Assembly (NCBI GenBank): GCA_005116775.1
Contig: SWDN01000003.1
Coordinates: 418,956-454,687, forward strand
Origin: Nitrospira sp.
Lineage (GTDB): Bacteria > Nitrospirota > Nitrospiria > Nitrospirales > Nitrospiraceae
DNA: 35,732 nt
Direction: 5' to 3'
Below the pieces are notes generated by a model, which saw nothing but the letters and a program-made list of their open reading frames with translations, was not told the DNA's origin and did no database searches. Positions 1-7,877 of this stretch are shown in pieces. How positions within the stretch are numbered: the stretch's first letter is position 1; the number at the start of each line of letters is the position of its first letter. The position numbers and the translations under genes were made by a program.

Positions 1-337
1 AACCTGCCCCCATCTGCCCAGAATACCAGGTAATCTTGAGCGGCTGGCTTTTCTGATTTTGGCAGTCGTATTCACGCGAGGTGATCTTCGAAAGAGCCGG
101 CGCTGCGCCACCTTCAATCTGCGGTGTCTTGTAATCGAGCAAATCCGACATCGTTACCGTTTCATCCGCCTTGCGAAGGCTGCCGTGGTCTGCGAAGTAG
201 GCATAGGCATCCGTTTCGCCGACCTTCGACCAATCCGCCCCCGACTTGGCTGGCGAACCCGAAGGCGTGTCACTTCCGGTGCAGGCTGTCAGCAACGCGC
301 AGCTTAACACCACGATTGCGTATCGTATTCGCCTCAT
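1..337 (-). CDS. Adhesin-E-like lipoprotein (3' end outside window)
   Basis: The reading frame starts at 337 and runs off the left edge, so about 112 residues of the N-terminal part are visible. It opens with MRRIRYAIVVL and a lipobox ending in LLTAC, so it should be a lipidated envelope protein cut before Cys. The mature part has the layout of the surface-adhesin E domain family: a Trp-containing first strand followed by VGETDAYAYFADHGSLR, then a middle motif SDLLDYKTPQ and a later EYDC motif. That family is widespread, mostly uncharacterised and usually about 150 residues long. A weak purine-rich GAGGG lies just before the start. The lipoprotein call is firm; the adhesin-E assignment rests on motif layout. 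No role can be read from the neighbours. Confidence 0.65.
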   Translation of the reverse strand, partial: MRRIRYAIVVLSCALLTACTGSDTPSGSPAKSGADWSKVGETDAYAYFADHGSLRKADETVTMSDLLDYKTPQIEGGAAPALSKITSREYDCQNQKSQPLKITWYSGQMGAG

Positions 338-465
338 GTCCCTCGCATATACAGTGGCCGAATGGCCCAACCTATCGCCTCAAGACGTAGAAAGGATGGA
401 GGCAGGTCTTGCAATCCAACATTCGCGGCGTGTAGCGGGTCAGAGGCTTCGCTACTTCCCTTCTT

Positions 466-807
466 CTACCCTCGCGAAGACCACTTTCGCTGAAACCCAG
501 TTAAAATCTGTTCTGCCCGCGCATAGTCTGTTTCCGCAACCAACACAACACACATGGGCGAGTCCTGTGTGTTGCCCGAATGACTCTGGGATGGCTCTGA
601 CTGAGTCGGCGGAACGAACTGAATCTTTTCTCCGGTCAATGCGTTCAGGAAATCGGCATGGAGATTTGGGTCGCACGGCACCGTCAGCTTCCCCGTCCCA
701 GACAACCCACCCGCTCCTCTTCGGGAATACTTGTTCGAGAGCATAATCACGATGGCGGCGATTATGGCCACCACGGCAAGGCCGACGATTTTGGCTATGA
801 GCTCCAT
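466..807 (-). CDS. Small membrane-anchored hypothetical protein
   Basis: This 113-residue protein has one N-terminal membrane helix (about residues 5-23, IAKIVGLAVVAIIAAIVIML) followed by a basic NKYSRRG segment. A soluble domain with two cysteines (CDPN near 45 and MCVVLVAETDYARAEQIL near 85) completes it. A good GGAGGA ribosome binding site precedes the ATG at 807. I do not recognise the family. The short strand-helix pattern at the C-terminus (CVVLV, then an ARAEQIL helix) resembles small alpha-beta domains, but no function follows. It stands alone, and the next gene downstream on the same strand is the lipoprotein, 128 bases away. Confidence 0.65.
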   Translation of the reverse strand: MELIAKIVGLAVVAIIAAIVIMLSNKYSRRGAGGLSGTGKLTVPCDPNLHADFLNALTGEKIQFVPPTQSEPSQSHSGNTQDSPMCVVLVAETDYARAEQILTGFQRKWSSRG

Positions 808-1021
808 TTCTCTACCGATCCTCCTCTTCTTTTACAGACCGGGAGCATACCCCAACAGACCTAATATATCGAGTGCCTCATGGCAGCTCAGCGCTGTTCT
901 CGTCGCTCCATCTCGCAGTGGTACAGAGCCATAGACCAACCTGTTTTAAACCAAGTACACTGTTTCGGCGCCTTGTCGTCTGACATGCGCGATTTCAGTG
1001 GATCGCTCAAGAGATGTGCGA

Positions 1022-1456
1022 ATGAAACAGGAACTCGACCTTCGCTCCCATCAGTGGTCCGGCCATGAGCGGGTGATCGTGTTCGATGGAGTCTGCAATT
1101 GGTGCAACGCCTGGGTGAATTTCACGATCGCGCACGACCCCCATGGAACGTTCAAGTTTGGCACGCTTCAATCTGAACGCGCACAACAGATACTCCAAGC
1201 GCTGCAACTCTCTTCCGAAAACTTTGAGACCTTTCTGCTCTTGGAGCGCGCCCGCGTCTACACCAAGTCCACGGCAGCGCTGAGAATCGTGAGGCAGTTA
1301 TCCGGTTTTTGGCCGCTGTTCTACCTCTGCATTGTGATTCCTCGCCCACTGCGCGATGCCGTCTACGACTTTGTTGCGCGCCACCGGTACCAATGGATGG
1401 GGAAAGCTGAGACATGCCGCGTCCCTAGCCCCAACGAACGCGAACGGTTTGTGTGA
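1022..1456 (+). CDS. DCC-family thiol-disulfide oxidoreductase-like protein (DUF393)
   Basis: The protein carries the family hallmark near its N-terminus, FDGVCNWCNAWV, which is the DxxCxxC motif with two cysteines spaced as in thioredoxin-like proteins. The rest matches the DUF393/YuxK layout: a GTLQSERAQQIL segment, a KSTAALRIVRQL helix and a C-terminal PLRDAVYDFVARHRY stretch. Members are predicted thiol-disulfide oxidoreductases with little biochemical proof. I prefer the ATG at 1022 (MKQELDL), giving 144 residues, because a purine-rich AAGAGA lies upstream. An in-frame GTG at 998 would add eight residues. The gene diverges from its left neighbour and is not in an obvious operon. Confidence 0.85.
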   Translation: MKQELDLRSHQWSGHERVIVFDGVCNWCNAWVNFTIAHDPHGTFKFGTLQSERAQQILQALQLSSENFETFLLLERARVYTKSTAALRIVRQLSGFWPLFYLCIVIPRPLRDAVYDFVARHRYQWMGKAETCRVPSPNERERFV

Positions 1457-1625
1457 ATGATCCGCCGGAACAATGTCCTGTGTTTGGTCGAGCAACGAGA
1501 GAACCGAGAGAGATCCGCGACCAACTAACTGTTCTGAGTCGCCCCTCCCGCACAGGCGTAGCCATAGACCCGTCACGCCAGAAGACGTAGAATGAACGGG
1601 ATTTATCGTGACGTGAGGAAACAAG

Positions 1626-1892
1626 ATGGAAGAAGCTCGTTCCGTAGAAATGATGGAGATAGTCGTCTGCGCGGGCGGGATCGTGTATGGCGCAGTGTTG
1701 GCCTACGGACTCAAGCAGCAGTGGCGATGGATGATGGACCCCCCGGAATGGACATCGGTAATCTACTTTCCCACCGTCGTCAAGATGATTTGGGGGCCCA
1801 CTCATGTTCGGACCTTTGCCTATCTGACAGCCTACGGCTCTTTCGCGATGAGTCTCTTTTGTCTTGCCCAAGCCGTGGTGGCTTCCTTCTAG
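1626..1892 (+). CDS. Small two-helix membrane protein, hypothetical
   Basis: This 88-residue protein has two hydrophobic segments (about 10-27, IVVCAGGIVYGAVLAYGL, and about 63-86, FAYLTAYGSFAMSLFCLAQAV). A Trp- and Pro-rich stretch joins them (QQWRWMMDPPEW and FPTVVKMIWGPTH). It is most likely an inner-membrane hairpin. A GAGG-type ribosome binding site sits upstream of the ATG. I do not recognise the family. The reading frame is clean and the hydrophobic pattern is coherent, so it is probably real. Confidence 0.6.
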   Translation: MEEARSVEMMEIVVCAGGIVYGAVLAYGLKQQWRWMMDPPEWTSVIYFPTVVKMIWGPTHVRTFAYLTAYGSFAMSLFCLAQAVVASF

Positions 1893-2000
1893 CCGCGATG
1901 ATGAACTGGCGTTGGAAACCATTTCTCAACCGGTGGCAGTGAGTTGGCTCAGCCGGTGTGTTCGATCTCTCGTACTAAAACGCTCGATTGTTAATTTCGT

Positions 2001-2726
2001 ATGCTTCTCTCCATTGTCATTCCAGCTTTTAATGAAGCGCGTCTGATCCAAGGTTGTTTGCAATCCGTTTCCACGTCACTCGCCGCTAACCCCACGCCTG
2101 GCTTCACATCGGAAATTATTGTGGTCGACAACAATTCGACCGACAACACGGCCACTCTGGCAAGGCAGGCCGGCGCTCTGGTCGTGTTTGAGCCAATCAA
2201 TCACATCGGTCGAGCGCGCAATACAGGCGCCGCTCAGGCGACGGGAGATTGGCTGTTGTTTCTGGATGCCGACAGTGAGTTAAATCCTGGATTGCTCGCT
2301 GATATCCTGGGATTGATCGAAGAGGGTAAGAGCGTCGGTTGTGGCAGCACACTGCACATGCAAGGGTTGCCATGGTGGGGGGACTGGTTATTCCAACTGT
2401 GGAAGGGCACGTCGATTCTATTTCGCTGGGCGGCAGGTGCGTTGCTCGTGTGTCGTCACGACGCGTTTCGTGATGTCGGCGGGTTCAATCAAACTGTCTA
2501 CGCGGCTGAAGAAATTGGCCTCAGCGTTGCGCTCAAACAGTGGGGAAAGCCACGCGGTCTTCAATTCGTCATCTTGAGACAGCATCCGCTGAAGACATCC
2601 TCTCGCAAGGTGTCACTCTACTCCGGCCGAGAGATTGCCGGTCAGATCCTGCGAGTCTTCCTCCATCCACGCCGGACATTGCAAGACAAGAAGCAGCTAT
2701 CGGTCTGGTACGACGGACGACGTTGA
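2001..2726 (+). CDS. Family 2 glycosyltransferase
   Basis: A 241-residue GT-A fold enzyme that transfers a sugar from a nucleotide donor. It opens with LLSIVIPAFNEA and continues with the nucleotide-binding strand EIIVVDNNSTDNT. A NHIGRARNTGAA segment and the metal/nucleotide DxD-type motif FLDADSE (about residues 90-96) follow, with an acceptor-region motif containing AAEEIGLSVALKQWG. The length suits small cytosolic or membrane-associated GT2 enzymes such as those of the TIGR04283 type. It lies 4 kb outside the large glycan locus and on the opposite strand, so its product may be unrelated. No Shine-Dalgarno sequence is visible just before the ATG, which follows TTAATTTCGT. Confidence 0.88.
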   Translation: MLLSIVIPAFNEARLIQGCLQSVSTSLAANPTPGFTSEIIVVDNNSTDNTATLARQAGALVVFEPINHIGRARNTGAAQATGDWLLFLDADSELNPGLLADILGLIEEGKSVGCGSTLHMQGLPWWGDWLFQLWKGTSILFRWAAGALLVCRHDAFRDVGGFNQTVYAAEEIGLSVALKQWGKPRGLQFVILRQHPLKTSSRKVSLYSGREIAGQILRVFLHPRRTLQDKKQLSVWYDGRR

Positions 2727-2778
2727 CAATCTCGATCACGGAGGTGGTGGCATGAACACGGTGGGGTAACATGCAACG

Positions 2779-2795
2779 AGTGTGCGAACACTTTT
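2779..2795 (+). terminator. Weak hairpin followed by short T run
   Basis: About 50 bases after the stop of the family 2 glycosyltransferase there is AGTGT-GCGA-ACACT followed by TTT. This is a five-pair stem with a tetraloop and a minimal T tract. It could be a poor intrinsic terminator, but a stem this short is expected by chance. The rest of the 380-base gap (2727-3106) shows no convincing gene; only a strong ribosome binding site just before the next start stands out. Confidence 0.25.
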
Positions 2796-3106
2796 ACCTG
2801 TACTCCTCTTCAACAGAATATGTCATTGAACATTGCCGACATTTTGCATAACAGATCAGGCGCATAAGCCATGCCATTCAGACCAAAACTCGCACGAAGC
2901 AAACCACCAATGAGGTAAACACCTAACACCGCTTGACTGAGAGGTTCCTAGCGCGTAGCATCACCATCAAGACGTTTCAGCCACGCCGACTGTCCCATCT
3001 CTCGCGCTTCTTGCCCTTCTCAACGCGACCGATTCTCCAGTCTCCGCCGCTCCAACGCTGGCATCGCACTCCGCAGACGTTCACATCGCAGTAAGGAGGT
3101 AGTCAC

Positions 3107-3316
3107 ATGTCGACGCCACGGCCCATTAGCGACCGCATCCTCGAACTACTCCGAGACTCAAAGGATTACGAATTCGACGCCTTGGTGGCAGCTTCTCCAG
3201 AGTTCAACTCTAGTGATATCTATCAGGAGATCTCTCGTTTAAGCCGGGCGGGCAAGGTGACAATCACTCGAGGCGTAGGAGTCTTCAGTATCAGACAAAC
3301 TGCACTTGTCAGCTAA
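3107..3316 (+). CDS. Small winged-helix-like protein, hypothetical
   Basis: This 69-residue protein has a very good ribosome binding site (TAAGGAGGT, properly spaced), so it is almost certainly translated. The sequence reads as helix (SDRILELLRDS), short turn (YEFDALVAASPE), helix (SSDIYQEISRLSRAGKV) and strands (TITRGVGVFSIR). That is the order of a minimal winged helix-turn-helix domain with a recognition-like helix and beta wing. DNA binding is inferred from this pattern only; no family was recognised. It is isolated, with 380 gene-free bases before it and about 340 after it. Confidence 0.65.
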   Translation: MSTPRPISDRILELLRDSKDYEFDALVAASPEFNSSDIYQEISRLSRAGKVTITRGVGVFSIRQTALVS

Positions 3317-3403
3317 GCGCCAGGAATGAACAGGCCAGCCTTGCACTCGACCATTTCGCAATGGGTGGCAGAATCTGGTTTATCTGATCTGTTTGGTTCA
3401 TGC

Positions 3404-3433
3404 GGTTTACTTGCTCCGCGAACGCAATAAACC
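3404..3433. repeat. Imperfect inverted repeat in a gene-free stretch
   Basis: GGTTTA-C-TTGC, a nine-base loop, then GCAA-TAAACC forms a ten-pair stem with one bulged C. A second short stem (CTGCG/CGCAG) lies at 3459-3476. The surrounding 3317-3655 stretch is rich in degenerate TGGTTT/TTTGGT runs and contains no plausible gene on either strand. It resembles a decayed member of a dispersed intergenic repeat, but only one copy is visible in the window, so that idea is inference. Confidence 0.4.
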
Positions 3434-3655
3434 TGACAAACCACCTCTCTGAATCGCCCTGCGCCTTCAGACGCAGCAGCCGTCGTTCGATGCCAAAAAA
3501 AACATGGCACAAGGTACCTTCCTGGTCATCTTGAGCTTGTTCGTTCAGATATTCTCATTACATCTTCAAAAACCACTCTATTGCTAGCCCTATAGCCATC
3601 TCCTCGGTATACTTTTCCTACCATGCCATAACACCACCGTATCTCTGTCATACCT

Positions 3656-4438
3656 ATGGAATCGATGTCCACAATCGTTCTTCCAGACTTCCTCCCCTAC
3701 TTGCTGGCAATTGTTGGATTGCTCGCCCTGTGGCAATACTATCAACTCCGCGTGATGAAGGGGCGAATCCTGGCCATCGACATCTTCGACCGGTCGGGCA
3801 TCCGCATGTATCTCTATGTTGTGGCCGACAATCTACAATCGTGCGAGGTGTGTCAGTCAGCTCACGGAACGGTGTTTCCTCCCAGTACCGTGATGAAGAA
3901 GCAGTTCTCGCCGATCAAGGGAACATGCAAGAACCCCGCTGGTTGCATCGGCTTCCTGGTCGGATTATACGGCGCGTGGCCGGAAGGCAACGAGATCGTC
4001 GCACGATTACGACAGTCCCCTAAACGTGAACCAATACAGTTGGGCCAAGATGACTTGATGGAAATCATCCTTGGTCCTTGGGAGCGGAGCATCAGCGCCA
4101 ACACCGACCGACTCGGCATCTACGTCTTGGAAGCGGTCCTGGGAGATTGCTCAAATCCAAAGCCCGCAATGGACAAATACCGTCAGATACTTGAAAGCGC
4201 GAAGGAAGTTCGACATATGCCACTGATCGTGCCGGCGTATTTTCGCCTTGTGGAACTCTTGACGAGGCAGGGGCAAGCAGCTGAAGCGCTCCATTTTGTC
4301 GAGCAGTTTGAGAAACGTTACAAGACTGGGCAGTCGGGGCCCTATGCTCCAACCCAGAAGCAACTCGGTCTCATGGCAATCAAGAAATCTCACCTCAAGA
4401 ATGCCGCACGAACGACGGCGACCACTTCAATGGCTTGA
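3656..4438 (+). CDS. Membrane-anchored protein with Cys motif and helical repeats, hypothetical
   Basis: The 260-residue protein starts with one membrane helix (about 10-28, FLPYLLAIVGLLALWQYYQL). A cysteine-rich module follows: CEVCQSAHGTVFPPST and, after about 20 residues, GTCKNPAGC. This four-cysteine pattern looks like a metal-binding knuckle and recalls the C..C-HG-P...C motif of some phage head-morphogenesis proteins. The C-terminal half (about 140-245) is helical and TPR-like, with MDKYRQILESAKE, AYFRLVELLTRQG and EALHFVEQFEKR. It may be an envelope scaffold protein. The start at 3656 has no strong ribosome binding site, and an alternative ATG lies nine bases downstream. The family is not recognised. 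Confidence 0.65.
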   Translation: MESMSTIVLPDFLPYLLAIVGLLALWQYYQLRVMKGRILAIDIFDRSGIRMYLYVVADNLQSCEVCQSAHGTVFPPSTVMKKQFSPIKGTCKNPAGCIGFLVGLYGAWPEGNEIVARLRQSPKREPIQLGQDDLMEIILGPWERSISANTDRLGIYVLEAVLGDCSNPKPAMDKYRQILESAKEVRHMPLIVPAYFRLVELLTRQGQAAEALHFVEQFEKRYKTGQSGPYAPTQKQLGLMAIKKSHLKNAARTTATTSMA

Positions 4439-4561
4439 AGCCTTTCCACTCACTCGTCGCGCCACCTCTATCGGCACTCACTCTGCTTGCACCCCCATTC
4501 TTCGACTTGCACTGACTGAGAAATCACCAGCCTCTTTCACAGAGTGGTCTCATTCTTGAGA

Positions 4562-4590
4562 TAGACCGCGCACATTCAAAAAAGTATAAT
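4562..4590 (+). promoter_or_regulatory. Sigma-70-like promoter for the Sel1-repeat gene
   Basis: A perfect -10 hexamer TATAAT (4585-4590) is preceded, with a 17-base spacer, by TAGACC (4562-4567), which matches four of six positions of the -35 consensus. The expected transcript start lies near 4597, leaving a leader of about 70 bases before the ATG at 4667. Confidence 0.5.
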
Positions 4591-4666
4591 GCTCCCTGTT
4601 TCATTACCATTCTAGAAGTTCAGGTCGCGCGAAACGACGTGTATATCAACCGACAGCGGGTATCTC

Positions 4667-5266
4667 ATGAGTGCCACTGGACTCCTATCGATCCGACTCT
4701 CCGTAGTTCTGACATTGTCGATCGTTTCTATCTCCGCGCCAGCCTGGGCTGACTTCAAGGCGGGCGAGAAGGCCTATCAACGCCATGACTACGCCACGGC
4801 GTTGCGTGAATGGCAACCTTTAGCAAAGCAAGGACAGGCCGCCGCGCAATACCATCTCGGCCTGCTCTATGCCAACGGCCAGGGCGTTCAAAAGGACGAT
4901 GCTCTAGCACGGCAATGGTATGAGAAAGCCGCCAACCAGGGACACACGCTTGCCCAGCTCAACCTGGGAAGTTTGCACGATTATGGTCGTGGTGGCCTGC
5001 AGGATTTCAGAACGGCCGTGCGGTGGTATCTTAAAGCCGCCAATCAAGGCAATAATTTAGCACAGCAGAAACTCGGCCTTCTCTATGAGCATGGGGACGG
5101 CGTGCAGAAGGACTTTGCCCAGGCCTATATGTGGTATACGCTGGGCGCAGCGAACGGCGGGACAATTGGAGCCATGAAGCGAGATGATCTCGCCGCACGG
5201 ATGACCTCTGATCAGTTGGCCCAAGCGAAAAAACTGACGCGGGAATGGAAACCGAAACCCAAGTGA
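4667..5266 (+). CDS. Secreted Sel1-like repeat (TPR-type) protein
   Basis: The 199-residue protein has a signal peptide (hydrophobic core about 8-25, cleavage probably after SAPAWA), so it is probably periplasmic. Three Sel1-like repeats of about 36 residues follow. Their diagnostic signatures are AAQYHLGLLYANGQGVQKD, then LAQLNLGSLHDYGRGGLQD, then LAQQKLGLLYEHGDGVQKD, each followed by an A..WY.KAA helix. Sel1 repeats are alpha-solenoid scaffolds for protein-protein contacts, often in envelope or signalling assemblies. The C-terminus is a short basic tail. The gene has its own likely promoter and is monocistronic, because the next gene converges on it. Confidence 0.9.
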   Translation: MSATGLLSIRLSVVLTLSIVSISAPAWADFKAGEKAYQRHDYATALREWQPLAKQGQAAAQYHLGLLYANGQGVQKDDALARQWYEKAANQGHTLAQLNLGSLHDYGRGGLQDFRTAVRWYLKAANQGNNLAQQKLGLLYEHGDGVQKDFAQAYMWYTLGAANGGTIGAMKRDDLAARMTSDQLAQAKKLTREWKPKPK

Positions 5267-5348
5267 ACTACGACCGGTCCGGATGCGATCCCACCGTTGT
5301 CGTCACACGCCTGCACTAAGCCGTCCCGCTACATTGGCGGCCTTGCCA

Positions 5349-5522
5349 TCAGTAGTCGTCTATTTCTTCCGTTTCATCGACCAACTCAGCCGTGATCTCG
5401 GTGTTCTCGGTCTCCCACTGAGTCAATGGAATAACCCTGGACTTCAGAATCGCTTCCTGTTCCGAGCCTGCGGCTACAAGTAAATCATAATGAATACTTT
5501 GCCGCACCTGAAACGTTTTCAT
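5349..5522 (-). CDS. Small acidic-tailed hypothetical protein
   Basis: This 57-residue protein starts at 5522 (MKTFQVRQS), where a GGGAG ribosome binding site is correctly spaced. An upstream in-frame ATG at 5543 has no such support. The layout is a beta strand (FQVRQSIHYDLLVAAGS), a short helix (SEQEAILKSRVI) and a strongly acidic C-terminus (ELVDETEEIDDY). It recalls the very small DpnD/PcfM-like proteins, in which a strand is followed by an A-S-EEA turn, but the resemblance is only in layout. It lies downstream of mtnA on the same strand and converges with the Sel1-repeat gene. Confidence 0.55.
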   Translation of the reverse strand: MKTFQVRQSIHYDLLVAAGSEQEAILKSRVIPLTQWETENTEITAELVDETEEIDDY

Positions 5523-5537
5523 ACAGCTCCCTCTTAA

Positions 5538-5589
5538 CGCCAATCCTTACTGTCCTACTGCCACACCATCGACCATCGGATGATTGGCG
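5538..5589. repeat. Inverted repeat upstream of the 57-residue protein gene
   Basis: CGCCAATC at 5538-5545 and GATTGGCG at 5582-5589 are perfect 8-base inverted copies separated by 36 bases. The intervening sequence itself contains the direct repeat ACCATCGACCATCG. The element lies directly before the small minus-strand gene and after mtnA, so it could be an operator or a structured leader. It has no T tract, so a terminator role is not supported. Confidence 0.35.
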
Positions 5590-5634
5590 AATACTAGCAT
5601 CGAACAAACCTCACCGGCTACTGGGAGATACGGG

Positions 5635-6666
5635 CTACGATTGAAACTGTGCGGCGAGTTCACTCGGCTTGAAGACGCCCCGTTCGGTGATGATGCCGGT
5701 GATCAATTCAGCCGGAGTGACGTCGAATGCTGGATTGTAGACGGCGACCCCCAGGGGCGCGACAGGATGGCTGCCGTGGATCGTGGTGACTTCTGAGGGA
5801 TTCCGTTGTTCAATTGGAATGTCCGCTCCCGATTGTGTCTTCAGATCGATCGTCGAATAGGGCGCCGCCACATAAAAAGGAATGCCGTGCGCTTTTGCCA
5901 GCACAGCAACTGAGTAGGTGCCGATCTTATTGGCCACGTCCCCGTTGGCCGCAATCCGATCCGCTCCCACGACACAGAGGTGAATCTTCCCCTGCCGCAT
6001 GAGTGTGCCGGCCATATTGTCTGTGATGAGCGTGACGGGAATCTTGTCCTGCATCAGTTCCCAGGCCGTAAGCCGCGCACCTTGCAACACCGGCCTGGTT
6101 TCATCTGCGATGACCTGAATGTGCTTGCCCTGCTCCCAGGCCGCGCGAATAACGCCTAATGCCGTTCCGTAGCCGGCTGTCGCCAACGCGCCCGCATTAC
6201 AATGGGTCAGGACTGTTTGACCGTTCGCAATGAGTTCGGCTCCGTGCCGGCCCATGGCCCTACAGAGGGCAATATCTTCATCGAGAATAGCCTGTGATTC
6301 CTTCAACAGCGCAGCTTTGATCGACGCAATGGGCTGCGCATGTAACGAGGCGAGCAGACGTTTCATCCGTTCGATGGCCCAAAACAGATTGACCGCTGTC
6401 GGCCTGGTCGCCGCAAGATGATCGCAGATGACGAGCAAAGATTTCTCAAAGGCCTCGTAGCTGGACGCCATCACGGTTTGAGCGCCAAGCGCAACCCCCA
6501 TCGCCGCGGTGACACCGATGGCTGGAGCGCCCCTTACTTTAAGCGTGCGAATCGCGTCGGCGACGGTCTGATAGTCTCTGCAGTCCAAAAACTCGACGAA
6601 CTGCGGCAACCGACTCTGATCGAGCAGTCGTACCGCGCCATCTTTCCATTCGACGGTAGGAACCAT
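5635..6666 (-). CDS. mtnA: S-methyl-5-thioribose-1-phosphate isomerase
   Basis: MtnA is the cytosolic isomerase of the methionine salvage pathway, converting methylthioribose-1-phosphate to methylthioribulose-1-phosphate. The protein opens with the usual [13 protein letters not shown] and has the [18 protein letters not shown] segment. The catalytic Cys lies in [10 protein letters not shown] (C156) and the catalytic Asp in [19 protein letters not shown] (D236). The start at 6666 gives 343 residues, the normal length. An in-frame GTG at 6732 would add 22 non-conserved residues and overlap the preceding gene by 25 bases; neither start has a clear ribosome binding site. It is the last gene of the glycan-locus strand run, although it has no obvious role in glycan synthesis. 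Confidence 0.95.
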   Translation of the reverse strand: MVPTVEWKDGAVRLLDQSRLPQFVEFLDCRDYQTVADAIRTLKVRGAPAIGVTAAMGVALGAQTVMASSYEAFEKSLLVICDHLAATRPTAVNLFWAIERMKRLLASLHAQPIASIKAALLKESQAILDEDIALCRAMGRHGAELIANGQTVLTHCNAGALATAGYGTALGVIRAAWEQGKHIQVIADETRPVLQGARLTAWELMQDKIPVTLITDNMAGTLMRQGKIHLCVVGADRIAANGDVANKIGTYSVAVLAKAHGIPFYVAAPYSTIDLKTQSGADIPIEQRNPSEVTTIHGSHPVAPLGVAVYNPAFDVTPAELITGIITERGVFKPSELAAQFQS

Positions 6667-6707
6667 GGAGGGATCTTGTAGCGGGAACTGAGGAACAGTG
6701 CAAGGGG

Positions 6708-7877
6708 TCAGTGTTTTTGGCGACCGCTCCACTCGAGAATGGTGATCATCACCGCAATCAAGCAGGCTTGTACAAGCAGCAGCAATGCCTCACTCGTTCC
6801 GGCGTGACGGAGGGCTAACGCGGCCAGACCAAGGCAAATCGTCATCAGACAGATCATCGCGACACTCGCCTGACGAGACCCCAAGGCGCGTTCCAATCGA
6901 TGGTGCATGTGGTCTTTTCCCACATAGTCCAGCCATTCCTTGATGGACCGCACTTTCCCTGTCGCCACCCGCTCCACCGTGATGTGGATCATGTCGTAGA
7001 TGAGCACGCCGAAGATGAGGAGTGGATTGCTGAACGAGACGATCGGGCTATGATCCGCCCAATTCCCCTTGACGGCAAGACAGGCCAGCGTGAATCCGAG
7101 GAAGGTCGCCCCGCCGTCTCCCAGAAAAATCACAGCCGGTTTACGCCCGCGAAAGTTGTAAGGAAGAAATCCCGCTCCTGCCCCGATGATGGCAATAGCC
7201 AGCCATCCTAATTCCGGCTGGTTCGTCTCAAAAGCCACGGCTCCCATGAAACCAGCTATGAGGATCGCCAGTCCCGTGGCCAGACCGTCCATGCCGTCAA
7301 AAAAGTTGAAGGCGTTTGTGATTCCAACGATCCAGAGCAATGTCAGCAAGATATTTGCTATGTCGCCGATGGGGCCGCTCGGAAACAATGTCAGGACCTT
7401 GCCCGTGGCAATGACGATCCCGGCTGCCACCAGTTGCGCAACCAGCTTCGAAGAAGCAGGCAGCTCCCACACATCGTCGATAAGACCGACGATCAACAAG
7501 AGCGATCCGGCTGCAAGGGTTGCGATCATCCAATCCGGTAGGATCGAGTTCAACAACACCGACCCGGTAAACCCAAGATATACCGCGACACCGCCCAGCC
7601 TCGGAGTCGGATGGACATGAATCTTGCGGTCGGACGGCTGGTCGACCAGTCCCCACTGATGACTGAGATGCGTCATCAGCGGCGTCACTGCGCCGGCGCC
7701 GAGAAACGCAAAGAGGAGGACATAGAGCCACCGAAGACCTTCGAATACGAAGAGCTGACGAACCGGGGGAATCGCCAAGGCCACTGCGCCCAGCAAGGCC
7801 CCCAACGCCACCGGTGTCAGCCAGCGCCGGCCGCCACGCGATGCAAACGCTGAGACTTCTACCTCAATGGCTTTCAT
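6708..7877 (-). CDS. Undecaprenyl-phosphate sugar-1-phosphate transferase (WecA/MraY family)
   Basis: A 389-residue polytopic membrane enzyme of the PNPT family, which transfers a sugar-1-phosphate from a UDP-sugar to undecaprenyl phosphate and so starts glycan repeat-unit assembly. Family motifs are visible: [14 protein letters not shown] (about 87-100), the paired Asp in [10 protein letters not shown] (134-135) and [15 protein letters not shown] (about 188-202). The PNFRGRK-like loop is present as [17 protein letters not shown], and a cytosolic His motif reads GKDHMHHRL. An extra N-terminal hydrophobic segment (about 20-60) makes it slightly longer than typical WecA. Its start overlaps the DegT gene stop by ATGA. 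It is the best candidate for the initiating enzyme; the sugar cannot be deduced. Confidence 0.9.
   Translation of the reverse strand: MKAIEVEVSAFASRGGRRWLTPVALGALLGAVALAIPPVRQLFVFEGLRWLYVLLFAFLGAGAVTPLMTHLSHQWGLVDQPSDRKIHVHPTPRLGGVAVYLGFTGSVLLNSILPDWMIATLAAGSLLLIVGLIDDVWELPASSKLVAQLVAAGIVIATGKVLTLFPSGPIGDIANILLTLLWIVGITNAFNFFDGMDGLATGLAILIAGFMGAVAFETNQPELGWLAIAIIGAGAGFLPYNFRGRKPAVIFLGDGGATFLGFTLACLAVKGNWADHSPIVSFSNPLLIFGVLIYDMIHITVERVATGKVRSIKEWLDYVGKDHMHHRLERALGSRQASVAMICLMTICLGLAALALRHAGTSEALLLLVQACLIAVMITILEWSGRQKH

Noticed and set aside
246-746. A 166-codon plus-strand open frame across two minus-strand genes
   Set aside because: It covers the antisense of the lipoprotein start and of the small anchored protein, which has a signal helix and a good ribosome binding site.
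2752-2769. Five-codon frame (MNTVG) after a strong GGAGG-type site
   Set aside because: Too short to support as a gene; it lies directly after the glycosyltransferase stop and has no sign of being an attenuator (no stem pair or codon run).
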